NCBI GenBank assembly: GCA_026391805.1 | Contig: JAPLDJ010000009.1 | Coordinates: 124,001 to 188,000 of the forward strand | DNA: 64,000 bases | From: Bacteroidota bacterium | Lineage (GTDB): Bacteria; Bacteroidota; Bacteroidia; Bacteroidales; FEN-979 | Direction: 5' to 3' | In this document: in pieces, positions 55,451 to 64,000 of the stretch | How the letters are laid out: every line of letters starts with the position of its first letter | Numbering within the stretch: the first letter of the stretch is position 1 | Made by a program: the position numbers and the translations under genes | The notes under the pieces: model-generated | Databases searched by the model: none | What the model was told of the DNA's origin: nothing | The model's input: the letters and a program-made list of their open reading frames with translations, nothing else

Positions 55451-58327
55451 ATGAAGAAATTTGTGCTTCTGAATATTTTCATTGCATGCATTATTCCTGC
55501 TGTGTTCTCGCAGTATTTCAGCACCGGGCAGGATCCGGCTTCCATCCGGTGGAGGCAGATCAAAACGAAAAAGTTTCAATTAATCTATCCTTCAACATTC
55601 GAAAAGAATTCCCGGTATCTGGCAAATATCCTGGATATGGTAGCAGTTGCCGAGACCACAACACTGACTGCAAAAGTTCCGCGCATTCCAGTTGTTATCC
55701 ATTCATCATCTTCCGAATCGAACGGGATCACCGTGTGGGCTCCGAAACGGATCGAACTCTACCCCTGCCCTCCTCAAAATATCTATGCGGAAGAATGGCT
55801 TGAGCAGCTGGCCATCCATGAATACCGCCATGCGGTACAGATCAGTAAAATGAACCAGGGATTTACACGCGTCCTTTCATGGATACTCGGAGAGCAGGCT
55901 ACCGGCGGAGTGCTCGGCCTCTACATTCCGACCTGGTTCCTTGAAGGGGATGCGACCTGCACGGAAACTGCCTTATCAAATTCGGGACGGGGACGAACCT
56001 CCTCTTTTGAAAGCATCCTGCGGGCCCAGCTTCTTGAGAAAAAGATCTATTCCTACGATAAAGCAGTTCTGGGCTCCTACCGGACCTTCGTTCCCGATCA
56101 GTATGAGTTGGGGTATCCGCTGGTGGCACAGGCAAGGAAAACCTACGGTTCCGAAATGTGGAACAGACCAATCGACCGGGCTGCAAAAATACCGGTCATG
56201 GTTGTTCCTTTCGCTTCAGGAATTAAGAAGGAAACCGGCCTCAGCAAGGTCCGTTTTTACAAAAAAATGCTGACGGATCTGACTTCGGATTGGAAAAAGC
56301 AGGAAGAAGCCGTCAGCTATACAGATTTCACTCCGGTGACAAAAAGAAATCCGAAGAATTATTCAACCTACCTTCACCCGGTTGCACTGAACGACAGTCT
56401 CATCATCGCTGAAAAGGAATGCATGGACGATCCTGACCGGTTCATGCAGATCAACCGGAAAACCGGCAAGGAAAAGAAGATCCTCACCATGGGCCCGGCG
56501 AGCGATGAATCGATCTCTGTTACCGGAAATTATCTTGTCTGGAGCGAATACCAGCCCGACCCGCGCTGGAATAACAGGAGCTATTCTGTGATCCGTCTCC
56601 ACGATTTTTCCAATCATACGACAAGGAACCTGACTTCCCGTACCCGCTATTTTGCACCTTTTCTCTCCCCGGATGGAGGCAGGATCGCTGCGATCCGTAT
56701 AAGCACGGAGAACCAATGTTCGATTGATATCCTGGAAACCACATCCGGCAAGATCCTGAAGACTTATCCCATGGAACGGAATGTCATGGCACTGACGCCA
56801 AACTGGTCGCCCGACGGGAGTTGCATTGTCTTTGTTATTCTCACAGAAAAAGGAAAAAGCATAGCCTGCCTCCACCTGGAAACGGGGAAAACTACATATC
56901 TTCTCCCCTTCGGCTTCACAGAGGTTTCGGGTCCTGCCTTCTTTCATAACCATCACCTGTTCTTTACCAGCGATTATTCAGGGATTTCCAACATCTATTC
57001 CCTCGATACCGCGACCCGGCAGATTTACCAGGTCACCTCCGCCCGTTTTCTTGCTGCAGATCCCGACTTCCAGGAAAACCGCAACCGGATGATCTATTCG
57101 GATTATTCCTCCGATGGACTGATGATCGTCACTTCAGGAATCGATACAACCAAATGGATTCCCCTTGGGAAGATCGCGGACAACTCCATCAGGCTTTATG
57201 AACCCCTGGTCAGGCAGGAAAATACGAACATCCAGGACAGCGTCACGATCCGGAAGATCAGTGCTCTTTTTCAGAATGACAGTGCAGGAAAGGCATATCC
57301 CTCAAAAAAATATTCAAAGCTTCTTCACATGTTCAATCCCCACAGTTGGGAACCTGCTTCCGTTGACATCAATAATCAGACGTTCAGGCCTGGTGTTGCG
57401 GTTCATTCGCAGGATGTGCTGAATACGATGATCGCATCGGCCGGGTGGGAATACAACACCGATGAAGCGGTCGGGAAATTCTTTGCAAATTTCAGTTACC
57501 AGGGCTTGTACCCGGTCTTTGATATCGGGTTTTCCGCAGGAAACAGGTCGTACACTTATTGGCTCAGTGAAACCGACGGGCCATACCGGTTCACATGGCA
57601 GGAACTGAACTTCAAGTTTCATGCAAGCATCCCATGGAACTTTTCAAGGGGAAAATACAGCCGGTTCCTGACACCTTCCATCGGCACAACCCTGATCAGC
57701 CTCAGGCATACTGCCTCGACACCCGAACAGCTCACCAAAGGCAATATCATCAGCATGGATTACCAATTGACTTTTTCACAGTATCTGAACTCATCTGCGA
57801 GAGACATGTACCCGCGGCTCGGGCAAACGCTGCAGGTAAATTTCAGGAATACACCCTTTTCCGGGAACAGCATGGGATCCATTTTTGCCGCACAAACGAA
57901 CCTCTATTTCCCGGGTATCTTCAGGCACCAGGGAATAAAAATTTATGGCGGCTACCAGGAACAACACACCAATGAAGATGTATTCTACACCTTTGAAGGC
58001 ATCATCGATTACCCGCGGGGATATTCAGGAGCGTGGGATGAACAGGTCTTAAGCCTGGCACTCAACTACAAGCTGCCGCTTTTCTGCCCTGATTTCAGCG
58101 CCGGTTCCGTGGCTTATTTCAAACGCTTCAAGCTGAACCTCTTCTTCGACTGGGCACAGGGCGCCACGGGCGACAAACTGAACATATACCAGTCGACAGG
58201 CGCGGAACTGACCACCGACCTTCATCTTCTGCGGTTTCTTTATCCTTTTGAAATGGGGGTAAGGATGACATACTTTCCGTCGTCAGCCACCTTCGGATGG
58301 GAATTCTTATATGGGATCTCTTTCTGA
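55451..58327 (+). CDS. HExxH peptidase-like / beta-propeller / beta-barrel outer-membrane protein
   Basis: 958 residues with a signal peptide cut near VFSQ. Residues about 95-175 hold a gluzincin-like zinc site: HEYRH (HExxH) followed by PTWFLEGDAT, whose Glu could be the third ligand. Residues about 290-590 form a TolB-type propeller (SPDGGRIAAIRI, WSPDGSCIVFVI, LFFTSDYSGISNIYSLD, MIYSDYSSDG). The C-terminal part from about 650 alternates aromatic and polar residues and ends GWEFLYGISF, as in outer-membrane beta-barrels (terminal Phe). The combination suggests an outer-membrane protein with a periplasmic or surface metallopeptidase-like head. Proteolysis is unproven. It is convergent with gatD, 3 bases between stops. 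Confidence 0.82.
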   Translation: MKKFVLLNIFIACIIPAVFSQYFSTGQDPASIRWRQIKTKKFQLIYPSTFEKNSRYLANILDMVAVAETTTLTAKVPRIPVVIHSSSSESNGITVWAPKRIELYPCPPQNIYAEEWLEQLAIHEYRHAVQISKMNQGFTRVLSWILGEQATGGVLGLYIPTWFLEGDATCTETALSNSGRGRTSSFESILRAQLLEKKIYSYDKAVLGSYRTFVPDQYELGYPLVAQARKTYGSEMWNRPIDRAAKIPVMVVPFASGIKKETGLSKVRFYKKMLTDLTSDWKKQEEAVSYTDFTPVTKRNPKNYSTYLHPVALNDSLIIAEKECMDDPDRFMQINRKTGKEKKILTMGPASDESISVTGNYLVWSEYQPDPRWNNRSYSVIRLHDFSNHTTRNLTSRTRYFAPFLSPDGGRIAAIRISTENQCSIDILETTSGKILKTYPMERNVMALTPNWSPDGSCIVFVILTEKGKSIACLHLETGKTTYLLPFGFTEVSGPAFFHNHHLFFTSDYSGISNIYSLDTATRQIYQVTSARFLAADPDFQENRNRMIYSDYSSDGLMIVTSGIDTTKWIPLGKIADNSIRLYEPLVRQENTNIQDSVTIRKISALFQNDSAGKAYPSKKYSKLLHMFNPHSWEPASVDINNQTFRPGVAVHSQDVLNTMIASAGWEYNTDEAVGKFFANFSYQGLYPVFDIGFSAGNRSYTYWLSETDGPYRFTWQELNFKFHASIPWNFSRGKYSRFLTPSIGTTLISLRHTASTPEQLTKGNIISMDYQLTFSQYLNSSARDMYPRLGQTLQVNFRNTPFSGNSMGSIFAAQTNLYFPGIFRHQGIKIYGGYQEQHTNEDVFYTFEGIIDYPRGYSGAWDEQVLSLALNYKLPLFCPDFSAGSVAYFKRFKLNLFFDWAQGATGDKLNIYQSTGAELTTDLHLLRFLYPFEMGVRMTYFPSSATFGWEFLYGISF

Positions 58328-58330
58328 GAA

Positions 58331-59716
58331 TTACTTCCGGAATTGCCGGATAAAGGTCTCCACCTCCGGAACTCCTCCCTGGTAGATCAGGTATCCGTTG
58401 TAGGGTTCGCGGTTGGTGATCTCCCCGTTGATCGGTGTCAGCATGATCTCCTTGACCTTTTCAAGGTCTGTGGTCTGCCCCAGCGCCCAGCTCAGCTTGA
58501 TGAAAGCCGTTTCGGGAAGCATGTTTTCCGCAGGTACGACGCCCTTGGCCATCAGGTCGCGGCCGGTATCGTATACGAACATGTGCACAAAGCCCCACAG
58601 CGTTTGAACTGTCATGTAGATGGCAACGCCTTTCTTCACGGCACGCTCGATGGCCGGGTAGAGCGGTTTGTTCACATGGCCGAGCCCGGTTCCGATGATG
58701 ATGATCCCCTTGTAGCCGTTGTCGACCAGCGAATCGATCATGTCGGGATGCATGTTGGTGTAGTAGTAGATCATGGCCACCCGTTCCTCGTAATAGGGCA
58801 TGATGGTCACCTTCCGGTCCTTCCGGCGAAGGTTGTAATCATGCTTGATCGGGAAAACACCGGCGCGGGTTACAGTTGCCAGTGGTGTGTCGCCGATGGT
58901 CCGGAAAGTGGAACGGTAGGATGAATGCATTTTACGTACGCGGGTTCCCCTGTGCAGGAAACCGTATTCATCGGAGGTAGGTCCGAACATGCAGATCATC
59001 ACTTCGGCGATGTCGCCATGGCCCGCGGCGGTTGCTGCGTGCATCAGGTTGAGTGCGGCGTCTGAACTCGGACGGTCGGATGAGCGCTGCGAGCCCACCA
59101 GCACGATCGGGATCGGTGAATTCTGAACCATGAAGGTCAGCGCGGCAGAGGTATAATGCATGGTATCCGTTCCATGGCCGATGATGATCCCGTCAGTGCC
59201 TTTTTCGATCTCCTTGCCGATGGCAACCGCCAGTTTTTTGTACTGTTCCGGACCCATGTTCTCACTGAAGACCGCAAAGAGCTTTTCGGTGGTGAGGTTG
59301 CAGATGTCGGCCAGTTCGGGAACGGCACCATAAAGCTCACCCGGGGAGAAGGCCGGGATCACCGCACCGGTCCGGTAATCGAGACGGGAGGCAATGGTTC
59401 CTCCTGTGCCGAGTAGTTTCACACTCGGTTTCCCTTCCGAGTAAGGAAATTCCTTTTCCGGGATCTTGTAAACGGCTTTCTTGTAGCCCAGTTCGGTGAT
59501 GTTCGTGATGGATCCGATGTCAACACCGATGTTGTACCCGGTAAAGAATTTCAGCACCAGGTGCTTGTCATCCGTATTCTCGGCACGTGGGAGGATGGTC
59601 CCCTCAAAGACGCCGCGGGTGGAATCCACCCTGACCTTCGCCCAGACACGTGCATTGAATTTCATCATTACTTCGAGTGCCCGTCCTTTATAGCCTTGGA
59701 AAATATCTTCGTTCAT
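58331..59716 (-). CDS. gatD: Glu-tRNA(Gln) amidotransferase subunit D (archaeal-type)
   Basis: GatD is the glutaminase/asparaginase-like subunit of GatDE, which releases ammonia for conversion of Glu-tRNA(Gln) to Gln-tRNA(Gln). The N-terminal about 90 residues (YKGRALEVMMKFNARVWAKV...) form the small beta-barrel found in GatD but not in L-asparaginases. The amidohydrolase part has KLLGTGGTIASR (first catalytic Thr), GHGTDTMHYTSAALTFM (Thr-Asp pair) and RGTRVRKMHSSYRSTFRT with the catalytic Lys. 461 aa fits GatD rather than bacterial AnsA/AnsB (about 330-350). gatE lies 30 bases upstream on the same strand, supporting the assignment. Confidence 0.92.
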   Translation of the reverse strand: MNEDIFQGYKGRALEVMMKFNARVWAKVRVDSTRGVFEGTILPRAENTDDKHLVLKFFTGYNIGVDIGSITNITELGYKKAVYKIPEKEFPYSEGKPSVKLLGTGGTIASRLDYRTGAVIPAFSPGELYGAVPELADICNLTTEKLFAVFSENMGPEQYKKLAVAIGKEIEKGTDGIIIGHGTDTMHYTSAALTFMVQNSPIPIVLVGSQRSSDRPSSDAALNLMHAATAAGHGDIAEVMICMFGPTSDEYGFLHRGTRVRKMHSSYRSTFRTIGDTPLATVTRAGVFPIKHDYNLRRKDRKVTIMPYYEERVAMIYYYTNMHPDMIDSLVDNGYKGIIIIGTGLGHVNKPLYPAIERAVKKGVAIYMTVQTLWGFVHMFVYDTGRDLMAKGVVPAENMLPETAFIKLSWALGQTTDLEKVKEIMLTPINGEITNREPYNGYLIYQGGVPEVETFIRQFRK

Positions 59717-59746
59717 TGTTCAGTTTTCATTTAATCGTGGAAGGGT

Positions 59747-61714
59747 TCAGAGTTGTATCAGTTTGCTCAGTTCTGCAAGCGGGACATTGCCAATCGCCGA
59801 ACCGCTCAGGTAGCCCATGATCCAGTTTACGCCTGCAGCATCGTCGGTTGACGTCCGGATCTGCTTGTATTTGCTGACAAGAAAAGGCACTTTCCTGATG
59901 ATCTCTTCCTTCGGGATCTCTTTGAAACCGATGGTGATCAGGATCGACTCGAACTCCATTTTTGGATACAGGTAGAGGTGTCTCAGCATCCGTTTTGCAA
60001 GGGCAAGGTCCAGGTTACGTTCCGTAAGGTACTTTATCATTCTGACCACCTTGTTGTAGGAAAATTCCGGTAATCGAGGATATTTCCCTTCGATATTCTT
60101 CAGCCAGTGTGCAAACAGGATGGCTGTGAAACGGGGCGGCACGTTGCATTTTTCCTGCAACTGTTCGATCACTGGCACAAGGTTGTTTTTCAGGATGTAA
60201 GTGAAGGTGTCTTCGGGAACGTTCCATTCCATCAGCTGGCTGATCCGTTCGGATACCAGCACCGGAAGCCGTTCTGAGATTTCCATTATCTGTGAATCTT
60301 CCAGGGGGATCGGTGCCGAATCGGTATCGGGATACATGCGGTCTGCGCCGGGAAGAACACGTTCAAAGATCGTGGTTCCGTCGTCAAACGATTTCCTTGT
60401 TTCGTTTGGCACGCCACGGAAGGCCATCAGGCACCTTTCCTCGATCGTATCCAGCGCGGTCGGAATATCTTCTTCAGGTCCCCAGATGATCAGCTGGGCA
60501 TCGTTTTCCTCACTTCCGAGAAGGGATTGTATTTTTTTCCAGTTCTTTTTCCCGACTTGTTCTTCAAGCATCTCGCTGTGCGCCATGTTGGGGAAACCGA
60601 TGCAGGCAACCACCATCAGCCGTTCCGAAATTTCGTCCGCAAACATCTTTCCGGGCTGGGTGAAATGCGACAGGATCCCCCCGTACTGTGGCAGGTTGAC
60701 TATCATCATCTTATAATGCTGAAGCCTTCCTTCCTGGAGCAAGGGTATTTCAAACGGGATTTCCCTGGGGGAAATCTCAAGGTGTGATATGCTCCATTCC
60801 GGGACATCCTTTACCCTCTCCTTCAGCTTCTCGCGGATGTTCAGCAACGCCCATTGACGAAATGCTTCGTTGTGGGTCAGCTCGGGCATCCAGCTCGTAT
60901 GTGCAACGCCCTTGATCTCCACACGCGTGCCTCCCCTGCAGCTTACGTTCACGTCGGCCCGGGTGGAGCCGATGCCGGTGCGGACCTTGCCGGTGCTGCG
61001 GTTCAGGAAGCGGATATAATCGGCACCTTCTTTTACTTCGCCGGGATTTTTAAATTCGGGATAGGTCACGGTTTCGATGAGCGGCATCCCGAGGCGGTCG
61101 GTGCGGTAAACACGCACATGGCCGATGTCGGAAACCTCGCGGCAGGCATCCTCTTCAATGCTGAGCTGGATCAGCCTTACCTTCTTGTTTCTGAGCTGGA
61201 TCTCCCCTTCCACGCCGATGATCGCGGTACGCTGAAAACCGGTCGGGATAGAGCCGTCGAGGTATTGTTTCCGGGTGATGTGCACCTCTCCGACGACCTT
61301 AAGCTTCGAAAGCAGGGAAACCTCCAGGGCGATCTCCAGCGCTTCACGGTTTAAAGGGAACGGCGGGGTGTCGTCCACATCATAGGTACACGCAGTCCGG
61401 TTGTTGATCTGGTAGATGATCTGCTTCCTTGTTTTGAATTCCATCAGCGCCGTGCCGTCGTATTCACCAAGTTCGCTGAGCGTGGGCCGCATGTGGCGGA
61501 TCAGCTCCGCGTCATATTCGTCGGGCTTCTGGTAGAAGCCGGCCGGGCAGTGGCAGAAAAGTTTCTCTTTGGTCTTCAGTTGCTGATGAACTTCAAGTCC
61601 CGACATGAACCCGATGCGGTCATAATCGGCCTGGGTGGCTTTTTTGCGAGGCACGTATCCTATGTCCTTCTGCGTTCTTGCATAGTTGCGCCTGGGATCA
61701 AATGCTTGCTTCAT
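59747..61714 (-). CDS. gatE: Glu-tRNA(Gln) amidotransferase subunit E (archaeal-type)
   Basis: GatE binds tRNA(Gln), activates its glutamyl group with ATP and transfers ammonia supplied by GatD. Diagnostic parts are FMSGLEVHQQLKTKEKLFCHC, EFKTRKQIIYQINNRTACTYDVDDTPPFP, SIPTGFQRT, LIQLSIEEDACRE, GSTRADVNVSCRGGTRVEIKG, and an inserted aspartyl-tRNA-synthetase-like (GAD) domain near residues 350-450. DTDSAPIP follows, then a C-terminal helical YqeY/tail domain. At 655 aa it is longer than GatB (about 475), as GatE should be. I chose the ATG at 61714 (MKQAFDPRRNYART). The frame is open to 61933, but that stretch would overlap the divergent OstA-like gene. Confidence 0.93.
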   Translation of the reverse strand: MKQAFDPRRNYARTQKDIGYVPRKKATQADYDRIGFMSGLEVHQQLKTKEKLFCHCPAGFYQKPDEYDAELIRHMRPTLSELGEYDGTALMEFKTRKQIIYQINNRTACTYDVDDTPPFPLNREALEIALEVSLLSKLKVVGEVHITRKQYLDGSIPTGFQRTAIIGVEGEIQLRNKKVRLIQLSIEEDACREVSDIGHVRVYRTDRLGMPLIETVTYPEFKNPGEVKEGADYIRFLNRSTGKVRTGIGSTRADVNVSCRGGTRVEIKGVAHTSWMPELTHNEAFRQWALLNIREKLKERVKDVPEWSISHLEISPREIPFEIPLLQEGRLQHYKMMIVNLPQYGGILSHFTQPGKMFADEISERLMVVACIGFPNMAHSEMLEEQVGKKNWKKIQSLLGSEENDAQLIIWGPEEDIPTALDTIEERCLMAFRGVPNETRKSFDDGTTIFERVLPGADRMYPDTDSAPIPLEDSQIMEISERLPVLVSERISQLMEWNVPEDTFTYILKNNLVPVIEQLQEKCNVPPRFTAILFAHWLKNIEGKYPRLPEFSYNKVVRMIKYLTERNLDLALAKRMLRHLYLYPKMEFESILITIGFKEIPKEEIIRKVPFLVSKYKQIRTSTDDAAGVNWIMGYLSGSAIGNVPLAELSKLIQL

Positions 61715-61746
61715 TGTAGCGGATCGGATAGATATAAAAGAATCGG

Positions 61747-61754
61747 CAAAATTA
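61747..61754 (-). promoter_or_regulatory. Putative -7 element of the gatE-gatD operon
   Basis: On the minus strand TAATTTTG matches TAnnTTTG, 33 bases upstream of the gatE ATG. Its location supports the short gatE start. No clear -33 box. Confidence 0.4.
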
Positions 61755-61833
61755 GAGATTTCTTGGATAGGAGGACCGGGTCGGTTGATAAAAAAGGAAA
61801 ACGCATGAAAAGAGCGAAGACGGGAAATTTTAA

Positions 61834-61841
61834 TACCTTTG
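61834..61841 (+). promoter_or_regulatory. Putative -7 element of the OstA-like gene
   Basis: TACCTTTG matches TAnnTTTG and ends 10 bases before the ATG at 61852, so the transcript would have a very short leader. Confidence 0.35.
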
Positions 61842-61851
61842 AACCCATAAG

Positions 61852-63363
61852 ATGCGCTGGAAACGGAAATATACAATAGCCCTGGCAACCTTCTTTCTGC
61901 TGCCACTGATCTCCTTTTCCCAGGAAACCACAAAGATCCTGCTGCAGAATGCCGATTCGCTGGTCCACAGCCAGGTGGTGCGCCCGGAGTTCCAGCGCCT
62001 GAAAGGGAATGTGGTGCTCAGCCACGACAGCACGACACTCTATTGCGACAGCGCCTTCCTGAATGACAGCAAGAATTTCGTCCTCGCATACGGCAACGTC
62101 CACATCCAGGTAAGCGACACGCTCAACCTTTTCGGGGATTCGCTCAATTACGATGGGAACACCCGCATTGCCAAAGTCTGGAGCAACGTGAAGCTGATCG
62201 ACAACGAAACCACGCTGACCACAGATACCCTCTCCTTCGACCGGACCACCGAAATCGCCAGTTACGAATACTGGGGAAAGATCGTCAACGGTAAAAACAT
62301 TTTGGTCAGCAAGCATGGATATTATCACACACAGACCAAGGAATTTTTCTTCAGGGAGAAAGTTATCCTGATCAATCCTGAGTATACAATGCATTCCGAC
62401 ACCATGTTGTACAATACCGTTACGGAAGTAGCCTATTTCTTCGGACCCTCCAACATTAAGGGAAAGGAAGATTCGATCTACTGCGAGAACGGCTGGTACA
62501 ACACACGCACCGACATTGCCCGTTTCCGGAAGAACGGCTGGATCTATCACCAGGAACAGATCCTCACCGGCGACAGCCTCTATTATGAGCGGGAGAGCGG
62601 TTTCGGGCAGGCCTTTAAACATGCCTTCCTCTATGATACCGTTCAGAAAACAACGCTCAGTGGCAATTACGGTGAACTGCAGCGAAAAAAGGGGTATGCC
62701 TTCATGACCGACAGCTCCATGGTTCAGATGGTCGACAAGAAAGACACCCTTTTCCTTCATTCCGATACGGTTTGGGCAACCTTCGACACGTCACAGAACA
62801 TCAAGGCCATACGTGCATACTATAAAGTCAAGTTCTTCCGCCGCGACCTGCAGGGGAAATGTGATTCGATGGCATACCACGGCAGCGATTCCACCATGGT
62901 CCTCTACCATGATCCTGTGTTGTGGTCGGAAGCCAACCAGCTGACAGCCGATTCCATTAAGCTAACCATGCTCAACAGCCAGATCGACTCGATGGTATTG
63001 TACAACACCGCCTTCATCATCTCCAAAGACGACACCAATAAATTCAACCAGGTGAAAGGCCGCGACATGGTGGGTTTTTTCAGGAACAATGATCTTTACA
63101 AGATCAAGGTGCTCGGGAACTCAGAAACAGTCTATTTTGCGCGGGAGGAGGACCGCACCCTGATCGGCATCACCAGGGTCTATTCAAGCGACATGCTGAT
63201 CTTTGTCGAGAACAAACAGATTGTCACCATCACCTACATTGATGAACCAAAAGCCGTCACCTACCCGGAAAAGGAGGTTTCACCCTATGACCTGAAGCTG
63301 AAAGGATTTAAATGGGTTGAAGATAAGCGACCCAGAACCAGGTACGATATTTTCAAATGGTAA
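61852..63363 (+). CDS. OstA/LptA-like outer-membrane lipid transport protein
   Basis: 503 residues with signal peptide MRWKRKYTIALATFFLLPLISFSQ. The rest is a long series of OstA-type beta strands: VVLSHDSTTLYCDSAFLND, YGNVHIQVSDTLNLFGDSL, AKVWSNVKLIDNETTLTTD. The recurrent motif of a substrate layer, then D-T-L/S-x-Y-x-x, resembles the beta-jellyroll of LptA, which carries LPS across the periplasm. In Bacteroidota, proteins of this size annotated OstA-like take the LptA role or a related one. hldD elsewhere in the window also serves LPS. Divergent from gatE (137 bases) and convergent with the MCE gene. Exact role inferred. Confidence 0.8.
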   Translation: MRWKRKYTIALATFFLLPLISFSQETTKILLQNADSLVHSQVVRPEFQRLKGNVVLSHDSTTLYCDSAFLNDSKNFVLAYGNVHIQVSDTLNLFGDSLNYDGNTRIAKVWSNVKLIDNETTLTTDTLSFDRTTEIASYEYWGKIVNGKNILVSKHGYYHTQTKEFFFREKVILINPEYTMHSDTMLYNTVTEVAYFFGPSNIKGKEDSIYCENGWYNTRTDIARFRKNGWIYHQEQILTGDSLYYERESGFGQAFKHAFLYDTVQKTTLSGNYGELQRKKGYAFMTDSSMVQMVDKKDTLFLHSDTVWATFDTSQNIKAIRAYYKVKFFRRDLQGKCDSMAYHGSDSTMVLYHDPVLWSEANQLTADSIKLTMLNSQIDSMVLYNTAFIISKDDTNKFNQVKGRDMVGFFRNNDLYKIKVLGNSETVYFAREEDRTLIGITRVYSSDMLIFVENKQIVTITYIDEPKAVTYPEKEVSPYDLKLKGFKWVEDKRPRTRYDIFKW

Positions 63364-63372
63364 TTATAAGTA

Positions 63373-63440
63373 GCGAAAAGCGAAAGGCGAAAAGCGAAAT
63401 TTTTTGAATTCCTGCATTCCTGCATTCTCACATTCCCGCA
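63373..63440. repeat. Heptamer and octamer arrays between the OstA-like and MCE genes
   Basis: Four heptamers GCGAAAA, GCGAAAG, GCGAAAA, GCGAAAT (63373-63400) have the same order as at 8229-8256. They are followed by GCATTCCT-type octamers (63409-63440) that end at the stop codon of the minus-strand MCE gene. Confidence 0.88.
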
Positions 63441-64000
63441 TTAGAATACAGAGACCTTCAGGTATTTCTTTGGATTCGCTTTGATGTCTTCAAGGAGAAG
63501 ATTGAGGTCGCGGGCGGCTTTTTCCACCTCATTGTAAAGTTTCTTATCGTTCAGCAGCAAACCGAGGGTGCCTTTCCCGCTGTTGATCTTGTTTACTGCA
63601 CTGTCGATATCAGAGACAGCCTTGTTGATCTGGCTGATCGTGGCAGGTATCTTCGCCTTGGCCAGCGAATCGCTGATCTGTTCGAAGTTGGTCAGAATGT
63701 CATTGATCTTCTGGTTGTTGTTTTTCAGGTTCAGGCTGATCGACTCGACATTCCCGATGATGTTGGCCAGGTGGCTCCTCTGCGAACCAACCAGCGTATC
63801 GAGGTAATAGGTGGTATGCGCAAGGTTATTCAGCATATCCTTGATATGACTGATGGATTCGATCAGGTTGTTGCGTGTTTCTTTGTTCAGAACAGTCTGG
63901 ATCAGTGTTGCCACAGTATCAAGCGAACTGATCAGATTTTCGGCTTTCTCTTTCAGCGGAAGAAACTGCTGGTTGAATGATTCCCCGATCGTAGCTTCGG
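63441..64000 (-). CDS. MCE/MlaD-family protein, C-terminal part (cut by window end)
   Basis: The minus-strand frame stays open to the last base (E-A-T-I-G-E-S-F-N-Q-Q-F at the edge), so the start lies beyond the window. A GTG at 63914 would give a short ORF but is internal. The visible part is a long amphipathic, coiled-coil-like helix (IESISHIKDMLNNLAHTTYY, ISLNLKNNNQKINDILTNFE) ending INSGKGTLGLLLNDKKLYNEVEKAARDLNLLLEDIKANPKKYL. That ending is the usual C-terminus of Bacteroidota MlaD-like proteins, which form substrate-binding rings for phospholipid transport between membranes. The MCE domain itself is outside the window. Confidence 0.85.
   Translation of the reverse strand, partial: EATIGESFNQQFLPLKEKAENLISSLDTVATLIQTVLNKETRNNLIESISHIKDMLNNLAHTTYYLDTLVGSQRSHLANIIGNVESISLNLKNNNQKINDILTNFEQISDSLAKAKIPATISQINKAVSDIDSAVNKINSGKGTLGLLLNDKKLYNEVEKAARDLNLLLEDIKANPKKYLKVSVF

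Noticed and set aside
58331-59716. Assignment of gatD as a simple L-asparaginase
   Set aside because: The extra N-terminal barrel, the 461-residue length and the adjacent gatE argue for GatD.
61715-61933. N-terminal extension of GatE by 73 residues
   Set aside because: It overlaps the divergent OstA-like gene and its signal peptide and has no family match; MKQAFDPRRNYART at 61714 is a good start.
63441-63914. A complete small gene starting at GTG 63914
   Set aside because: The frame continues without a stop to the window end, and the sequence looks like the C-terminus of a longer MCE protein.

Overview
The window looks like a piece of a Bacteroidota chromosome, probably an uncultured Bacteroidales-like lineage. 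The evidence is eight proteins with type IX secretion (T9SS) C-terminal sorting domains, promoters of the Bacteroidota TTG-N19-TAnnTTTG type, weak Shine-Dalgarno signals, and a ddl / PASTA protein / RluD neighbourhood typical of the phylum. No tRNA, rRNA, CRISPR array, transposase or phage gene was recognised.

Region 1 (1-19.4 kb) is mostly housekeeping: the end of an SGNH hydrolase, rdgB, ddl, a PASTA membrane protein, a T9SS protein, rluD and plsC. A minus-strand run follows with a catalytically dead C10-type peptidase homologue, an intact S1 serine endopeptidase and mqnE. On the plus strand come an MFSD1-like transporter, mqnB, mqnD, a LysA-type decarboxylase and hldD. MqnE, MqnB and MqnD indicate menaquinone synthesis by the futalosine route.

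Region 2 (19.4-55.4 kb) is an array of five same-strand paralogous genes for T9SS surface proteins, A to E, the largest encoding 6020 residues. Each has its own upstream -7 element and its own terminator, and all share one C-terminal sorting domain. The bodies are mosaics of fibronectin-like, PKD-like, beta-helix, glycine-rich and jelly-roll-like modules. Gene A is split by a frameshift. Gene D carries twelve 92-residue modules, ten of them in a gap-free array of exactly 276 bp per unit.

Region 3 (55.4-64 kb) holds a HExxH-protease / beta-propeller / beta-barrel protein, a gatE-gatD operon (an amidotransferase normally regarded as archaeal), an OstA/LptA-like protein and the C-terminal part of an MCE/MlaD-like protein. 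The last two act in outer-membrane lipid transport.

A pattern cutting across the window is dense non-coding short tandem repeats. Units are mostly 7 bp in several unrelated sequences, with 8 bp and 9 bp families. They repeatedly begin at or overlap stop codons, supply C-terminal codons of some genes, and in one case lie inside a coding region. The 3.1-3.7 kb gap is a separate island of small hairpins, most with a GAA triloop.
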